This document shows, in pieces, positions 7,668-11,213 of a stretch of 11,213 nucleotides of DNA; within the stretch, counting starts at the first letter, position 1; each line of letters opens with the position of its first letter. The stretch is from contig DASSLZ010000282.1 in assembly GCA_035689165.1 (NCBI GenBank), positions 1-11,213 of the forward strand, read 5' to 3'. The position numbers and the translations under genes were made by a program. This DNA comes from DASQJL01 sp035689165 (lineage in GTDB: Bacteria; Eisenbacteria; RBG-16-71-46; SZUA-252). The notes under the pieces are model-generated. The model was given only the letters and a program-made list of their open reading frames with translations, was not told where the DNA came from and searched no databases.

Positions 7668-7676
7668 AAAATAGCA
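7668..7676 (-). promoter_or_regulatory. Candidate extended -10 promoter for the DUF4440 gene
   Basis: On the minus strand, TGC followed by TATTTT forms an extended -10 element in the only AT-rich patch (7661-7673) upstream of this gene. It lies about 80 nt before the start codon. No -35 is recognisable at the usual spacing. The element overlaps the edge of the nadE-like relic. Confidence 0.25.
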
Positions 7677-7682
7677 CACGGC

Positions 7683-7790
7683 CGGCCGCCGCGTCGTCGT
7701 CGAGACCAGGCTCAGCTCGACAGAGATTCCGTACCTCCCTACGACGGGCTCGATCCGATCCTGCGCGGCCACCTCGAGGAGGACTGGGAG
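7683..7790 (+). pseudogene. nadE: Relic of the C-terminal part of NAD+ synthetase
   Basis: In one plus-strand frame the DNA reads RPP..., then DRDSVPPYDGLDPIL and HLEED. This aligns without gaps to the conserved C-terminal segment of glutamine-dependent NAD+ synthetase as I remember it (KPPSAELRPGQTDEDSLPPYD, then LD-x-IL and EED). The PP, GQ-like, D-x-DS, PPYD, LD-x-IL and EED positions all coincide. There is no start codon with a Shine-Dalgarno, and none of the ATP-binding or catalytic core of NadE is present; the DNA before it belongs to the DUF4440 gene and its promoter. The fragment ends near EED and runs straight into the 46-bp repeat array. It therefore looks like a short displaced or decayed piece of nadE. 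The resemblance is from memory and covers only about 36 residues. Confidence 0.55.
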
Positions 7791-7804
7791 AGAATGACGA
7801 CAGG

Positions 7805-7949
7805 TGTCGCGGGATTCACTCTCGCCAGCGGCGGTGAAACCATGGACATCTGTCGCCTGATTCACACGCGCCAGCGCGGGTGAACGTGATGACCGATGTC
7901 GCCGCGTTCACACTCGCTCAGCGCGGGTGATACGGACGCCAGGTGTCGC
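7805..7949 (+). repeat. 46-bp tandem repeat array with a hairpin in each unit
   Basis: Units begin with TGTCGC at 7805, 7851, 7897 and 7944, giving a period of 46, 46 and 47 bp. Ten bases after each of the first three starts (7815, 7861, 7907) comes TTCAC, opening an imperfect hairpin of 24 nt. In the second unit the arms are TTCAC+CGCG and CGCG+GTGAA around loop CCAG; the first unit has compensating changes (CTCG/CGGC); the third has a loop one base longer. Units 1 and 2 agree at about 31 of 46 positions by hand count. The fourth is a degenerate partial. A period not divisible by three and frequent stops argue against a coding repeat. Confidence 0.75.
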
Positions 7950-8114
7950 AGAGCTCTCGCGCAATCGCCGCGCCGTAGCCTCGTTGTTCAACCACGCGCC
8001 GCATCCCACGGCGACCATCGATCGGGCCAAGGTCCCATAGCGGTCGCGGGCCGCATGGACGAACTGCGCCAGCGGTGCATCCGTTCGGCTCGGGAGGAAC
8101 GAAGTTTCAGACGC
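7950..8114. other. Non-coding stretch between the repeat array and the kinase gene
   Basis: No intact gene or RNA is recognisable, and no clear terminator follows the kinase stop. On the minus strand, the kinase frame continues open for 68 codons after its TGA, to a stop at 7908-7910, with mostly G/C third positions and a readable segment AQFVHAARDRYGTLARSM. I cannot assign this segment to any family; in such GC-rich DNA an open frame of this length can occur by chance. Confidence 0.4.
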
Positions 8115-10646
8115 TCAGTCCTCGAGGCCCAGCTTCTTCAAGAAAGCACCCCACCGCGGGTCCGATCGGACCGACCGGAAGTGCGGGCTCGGCTTGATGT
8201 GCATGAGGCCGCTGTCCCGCCGCTCGAAGGCCCGCTCGAGCCACGCGAACGCCTCGTCGGCATGGCCACACGCTCCGTGGGCCTCGGCCACCTGCAGCCC
8301 GAACTCCTCGCCATGCCTGGCGGCAAGCTCACGGATCGCCTCCAGCGATTCCGCCTCGCGATCCTGCCGATGGTGGATGATCGCGAGCGTGAGGAGGCGG
8401 TAGACGTCGTCGGGCTCGCGGACCGCCTCCTCCAACGCCTCCTCGCCCCGCCCCTCTTCCATCAGGACCTGAGCCAGGAACGAGCGCGTGCCATAGCGGT
8501 TCGGCGAAAGCTCCAGGGCCATCCGGAGTGCGGCCTCCGCCTCGGCCAGGCGGCCCGACTCGTAGTAGACGCACCCCAGGTTGTTCTGCGACGCCGCGCT
8601 CAAGGGATCCAGCGCGATCGCGCGCAGGTTCATCCGCACCGCCTCGTCCGACCGCCCCAGCGCTTGAAGCAGGATCGCCGCGCCATGGAGCGCGGTCGCG
8701 TTGTTGGGGTCGCGATCGAGCGCCCGCAGGAAGGACGCCTCGGCGCGCGCCCAGTCCCGGTCGTGCACGAACTGGATCCGGGCCATCCGCGCGTGCGCCG
8801 AGGCGAGATCGGGCTCGAGCGTCAGGGCGCGCCCGACCGCCTCGCGCGCCCGCGCGTAGCCGTCCTCGTTGGAGCGCATGCCGAAGTAGGCCTCGTCGGC
8901 ATGGGCGTTTCCCAGCTCGGCCCACGCGAGCGCGTCGGATGGATCGCGCGCCACGGCTTCGCGCAGGAGCCCGATCGCGCGCGTGAGATCCTCGGGCGTC
9001 TTACGGTTGGCAAAGAAGCGTCCCTGGAGATAGAGGCGGTGCGCTTCCGGGTCGCGCCCGCGGCCGCGCACCGCGTCGGCGACTTCGGCCCGGATCGCCT
9101 CGAGCGCCGCGCCGGGCGCACCGCCCGGGAGCAGTGCGGCGCGGAGCTCCTGGACCACGCACTGGGCGATGTCGTCCTGCACCGCGAAGATGTCGTCCAA
9201 GCGGCGGTCGAAGGTCTCGGCCCAGAGCTGGTCCCCATCCGAGGCGCGCACGAGACGGACGGAGATCCGCACGCGGTCACCGGCCTTGCGCACGCTTCCC
9301 TCGAGGACCGTCTCGACGCCCAGCTTCCGGGCGATGACCGCGAGGTCCTCGCTCTTTCCCTTGAACTGGAAGGCCGAGGTGCGCGCGGCCACGTGGAGGC
9401 CCCGGATCGTGGAGAGCACGCTGATCATCTCGTCGGCCAATCCGTCCGAAAAATACTCGTCCGCCTCGTCGCTGCGGTTCAGGAACGGCAGCACCGCGAC
9501 CGACGCGCGGCGCGAGCGCGAGCGGGCTCCGCGGCGTTGGCCATCCGGTTCCTCGTCCGCGATCGGCGCGAGCAGCGCCCGCATCGCCGACGCGGTGAAG
9601 GGACCGGGGCGCTCCGGCCCCGAGCTCATCGCGCGCTCGATCGCGGCGATCAGCCCGGCGGGCGCGTCGGGCCGCTCGCTCGAGAGCGGGCGCGCGGGGC
9701 CGCGCAGGGCCTCCTGCCGCAGCTCCTCCAGCGTGCGCGCGTGGAATGGGGGATGTCCGGTCAGGGCCCAGCGAAGCGTCACCCCCAGCGCGTAGAGGTC
9801 GGTCCGCGGCGTCGGCGGCCCGCCGTCGAGGAGGTCGGGCGACATGAAGAGCGGCGTCCCGGAGCCCTTCCGCGGCGCGTCGGCGGGAATCAGCCGCCGC
9901 CTCCACCCCAGGCCGAAATCGGTGAGCACGACACGCCCGTCCGATTCGAGCACGACGTTGGCCGGCTTGATGTCGCGATGGACCAGCCCGGCCTGATCGA
10001 TCGCCTCGAGCGCGGCGCAGAGCTGGGCCCCGATGCGCGCGGTCTCCGCCGGCGAGAGCGCCCCCCTGGTTTCGATCTCGCTCGCGAGCGCGCGGCCGCG
10101 GAGAAGCTCCATCCACATGCCGGGACGTCCGTCGAGCTCGGCGATGCCGTAGACGGCGACGACGCTGGGGTGGCGCACGCGGGCGAGCGCGCGCGCTTCG
10201 CCGAGGAGAGCGGCCGAGGGTCCGGCGCCCGGAGCCGTGGACGCGCCGTCGGCCCCTGGCGCGGCTGCGCGGGCCTGCAGGAACTTGACCGCGACTTCCC
10301 GATGGAGGGAAGCGTCCCACGCGCGCCACACCTCGCCGGCCGCGCCCGCGCCGATCGGCTCGAGCAAGGTGAAGTGGCCCCACCGCCCCGGCTCGTCGGC
10401 GCCGCCGGTCTGTTCCACGCCCGTTCCCGCCTCGGCTTCGGCGTCCGCACCGTCGCCCTCGGGGCCTCGCTGGAGCGCGCGGTTGAACGCGGCGATCCTC
10501 GCGAGGTCCTGGAGCGCGCGGAAGGAGGCATCGGTCTCGGGCGAGAGCGCGTCGGTGCGCGCGGCGTCCCAATCGATCGGCGCGCCGTCGGAGACCGAGC
10601 TGGCCAGCTCGTCCAGGCTGTCGTGCAGCGGATCGTCAGCGTTCAT
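8115..10646 (-). CDS. Serine/threonine protein kinase with TolB-like and TPR domains
   Basis: Protein of 843 residues. After a charged N-terminal stretch (1-90), a Hanks-type kinase domain spans about 91-361: glycine loop IGAGAAGEV (98-106), VAVK with K121, alpha-C E150, HRDIKPAN (223-230, catalytic D225), DFG (243-245), and SPD (269-271) in place of APE. It is an RD kinase and looks catalytically complete; an Ala/Gly-rich insertion (about 125-147) lies between beta3 and alpha-C. A TolB-like N-terminal domain follows (about 382-505: VAVLPFLNRS, FSDGLADEMISVL, GSVRKAGDRVRISVRLV, LWAETFDRRLDDIFAVQDDI), then a series of TPR helices (about 530-810). Such kinase-TolB-TPR proteins are typical of Acidobacteriota and FCB relatives and are thought to pass signals by phosphorylating partners. 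Most I know of have a membrane helix between the kinase and TolB parts; here that link (about 362-381) is Arg-rich and not hydrophobic. The start overlaps the sigma-factor gene by 11 nt, suggesting translational coupling. Confidence 0.95.
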   Translation of the reverse strand: MNADDPLHDSLDELASSVSDGAPIDWDAARTDALSPETDASFRALQDLARIAAFNRALQRGPEGDGADAEAEAGTGVEQTGGADEPGRWGHFTLLEPIGAGAAGEVWRAWDASLHREVAVKFLQARAAAPGADGASTAPGAGPSAALLGEARALARVRHPSVVAVYGIAELDGRPGMWMELLRGRALASEIETRGALSPAETARIGAQLCAALEAIDQAGLVHRDIKPANVVLESDGRVVLTDFGLGWRRRLIPADAPRKGSGTPLFMSPDLLDGGPPTPRTDLYALGVTLRWALTGHPPFHARTLEELRQEALRGPARPLSSERPDAPAGLIAAIERAMSSGPERPGPFTASAMRALLAPIADEEPDGQRRGARSRSRRASVAVLPFLNRSDEADEYFSDGLADEMISVLSTIRGLHVAARTSAFQFKGKSEDLAVIARKLGVETVLEGSVRKAGDRVRISVRLVRASDGDQLWAETFDRRLDDIFAVQDDIAQCVVQELRAALLPGGAPGAALEAIRAEVADAVRGRGRDPEAHRLYLQGRFFANRKTPEDLTRAIGLLREAVARDPSDALAWAELGNAHADEAYFGMRSNEDGYARAREAVGRALTLEPDLASAHARMARIQFVHDRDWARAEASFLRALDRDPNNATALHGAAILLQALGRSDEAVRMNLRAIALDPLSAASQNNLGCVYYESGRLAEAEAALRMALELSPNRYGTRSFLAQVLMEEGRGEEALEEAVREPDDVYRLLTLAIIHHRQDREAESLEAIRELAARHGEEFGLQVAEAHGACGHADEAFAWLERAFERRDSGLMHIKPSPHFRSVRSDPRWGAFLKKLGLED

Positions 10647-11213
10647 GGCCCATGATGTCGGCGAGCTTGCGCAGGGCGCGCTGGACCGCCATGCGCGCGG
10701 CGTCGCGGGTCGCCCGTTCCGTCACGGCGGCGATTTCCTCGTAGTCGAAATCGAGCTCGATGCGGAGGTGAAGGAGCTGCCGTTCGTCGTCGGTCAGACG
10801 CGCGAGCGCGCCCTCGAAGCGCCGGAGGACGTCCGAGCCGATGGCGCTCTCCAGCGGCGAGGGGCTCACGTCGATCAGGTCCTCGGGGACCCCGTCCGGA
10901 CCCGGCCGCCGTCGAGCCCAGCGCACCTGATCCTTGATACGGTTGAGCACCGCCTGGCGAACGTAGGCCTGAAAGACTCCGGGCCCGCGCACCTCGATCA
11001 GGTCCAGACCTTCGATCGCCTTGAGGAGCGTCTCCTGGACCAGGTCCCCCGTGTCGAAGAGCGATCGCGCGTAGCGCGGAAGCCGCCCGGTGGCCCAGCG
11101 CTGGAGGCGCGGACGGTAGCGGGCCATGAGCGCGTTCAGAGCGGCCTCATCCCCATGCTTGGCGCGATGGAGGAGCTCGCCCGTGATCACGAGCTCGGGC
11201 GCGGGCGAGTCGG
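10636..11213 (-). CDS. ECF-type RNA polymerase sigma factor (5' end probably beyond window)
   Basis: Sigma-70 family, extracytoplasmic-function type; it directs RNA polymerase to a regulon set by its partner signal system. Counting from the GTG at 11190, region 2 spans about residues 1-90 (DEAALNALMARYRPRLQRW, GDLVQETLLKAIEGLD, FQAYVRQAVLNRIKDQVR). A short linker (ARRRPGPDGVPEDLIDVSPSP) leads to region 4 at about 120-182 (LTDDERQLLHLRIELDFDYEEIAAV, then the recognition helix ending RALRKLADIM). The frame is still open at the right window edge, and the GTG at 11190 has no convincing Shine-Dalgarno, so the true start is probably upstream; the end given here is the window edge. The 3' end overlaps the kinase gene by 11 nt. 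The arrangement matches ECF sigma factors paired with Hanks-type kinases, where the kinase may regulate the sigma factor; that link is inference here. Confidence 0.92.
   Translation of the reverse strand, partial: DSPAPELVITGELLHRAKHGDEAALNALMARYRPRLQRWATGRLPRYARSLFDTGDLVQETLLKAIEGLDLIEVRGPGVFQAYVRQAVLNRIKDQVRWARRRPGPDGVPEDLIDVSPSPLESAIGSDVLRRFEGALARLTDDERQLLHLRIELDFDYEEIAAVTERATRDAARMAVQRALRKLADIMGHER

Noticed and set aside
7794..7883. Small peptide MTTGVAGFTLASGG... starting in the repeat array.
   Set aside because: No Shine-Dalgarno precedes the ATG, the reading frame shifts between units because the period is 46, and the apparent similarity between peptides comes from the DNA repeat.
7805..7949. 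CRISPR array: the hairpin shares CGCGCCAGCG with the well-known E. coli type I-E repeat and recurs at regular spacing.
   Set aside because: The 24-nt 'repeats' differ from unit to unit, the 22-nt intervals are too short, and the intervals themselves share TGTCGC. There are only three or four units and no cas genes nearby. It is a diverged tandem repeat.
7896..10655. Very long plus-strand open frame opposite the kinase gene.
   Set aside because: The antisense frame is Arg-rich and shows no motifs; the minus strand carries a complete kinase-TolB-TPR protein.

Overview
The window is very GC-rich and bacterial. Genes fill most of it, in mixed orientations, and it holds no rRNA, tRNA, CRISPR array or complete mobile element that I can see. 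Several traits point to a Gram-negative-type member of the FCB superphylum or a neighbour; Candidatus Eisenbacteria, Gemmatimonadota and Latescibacterota are my guesses. These traits are a secreted protease with a FlgD/type-IX-secretion-like C-terminal tail, a CBM9-like plus DUF5916 predicted outer-membrane barrel, a Ser/Thr kinase fused to TolB-like and TPR domains beside an ECF sigma factor, and strong GC bias at third codon positions. The taxonomic assignment is inference only.

Left part (1-4706). A TetR-family regulator runs off the left edge on the minus strand. Upstream of it, two adjacent dyads (598-637) could be its operator. Next, also on the minus strand, is a large exported CBM9-like/DUF5916 protein (706-3369). 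A 203-bp divergent region separates it from an exported metallo-beta-lactamase-fold hydrolase on the plus strand (3573-4706).

Middle (4707-7116). A plus-strand two-gene operon encodes a small secreted protein of unknown function (4807-5322) and, with ATGA start/stop overlap, a secreted zinc metalloprotease (5319-7013). In the protease a PA domain sits between HELSHGLGF and a distal His. The leader before the operon can fold so that its Shine-Dalgarno sequence is paired. A palindromic repeat lies between the convergent ends of the protease gene and the next gene.

Right-centre (7117-8114). A small exported DUF4440/SnoaL-like protein is encoded on the minus strand. It is followed by a 524-bp stretch without an intact gene. 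That stretch holds a short in-frame relic resembling the C-terminal part of NAD+ synthetase (nadE), then about three copies of a 46-bp tandem repeat, each carrying a 24-nt hairpin. A related copy lies on the other side of the DUF4440 gene in the same orientation, so the gene is bracketed by direct repeats.

Right (8115-11213). A minus-strand signalling operon encodes an ECF-type sigma factor (its start probably lies outside the window) and, overlapping it by 11 nt, a Ser/Thr kinase-TolB-TPR protein without an evident membrane segment. The most unusual material is the repeat/relic interval 7014-8114 and the protease operon; the rest consists of recognisable families.
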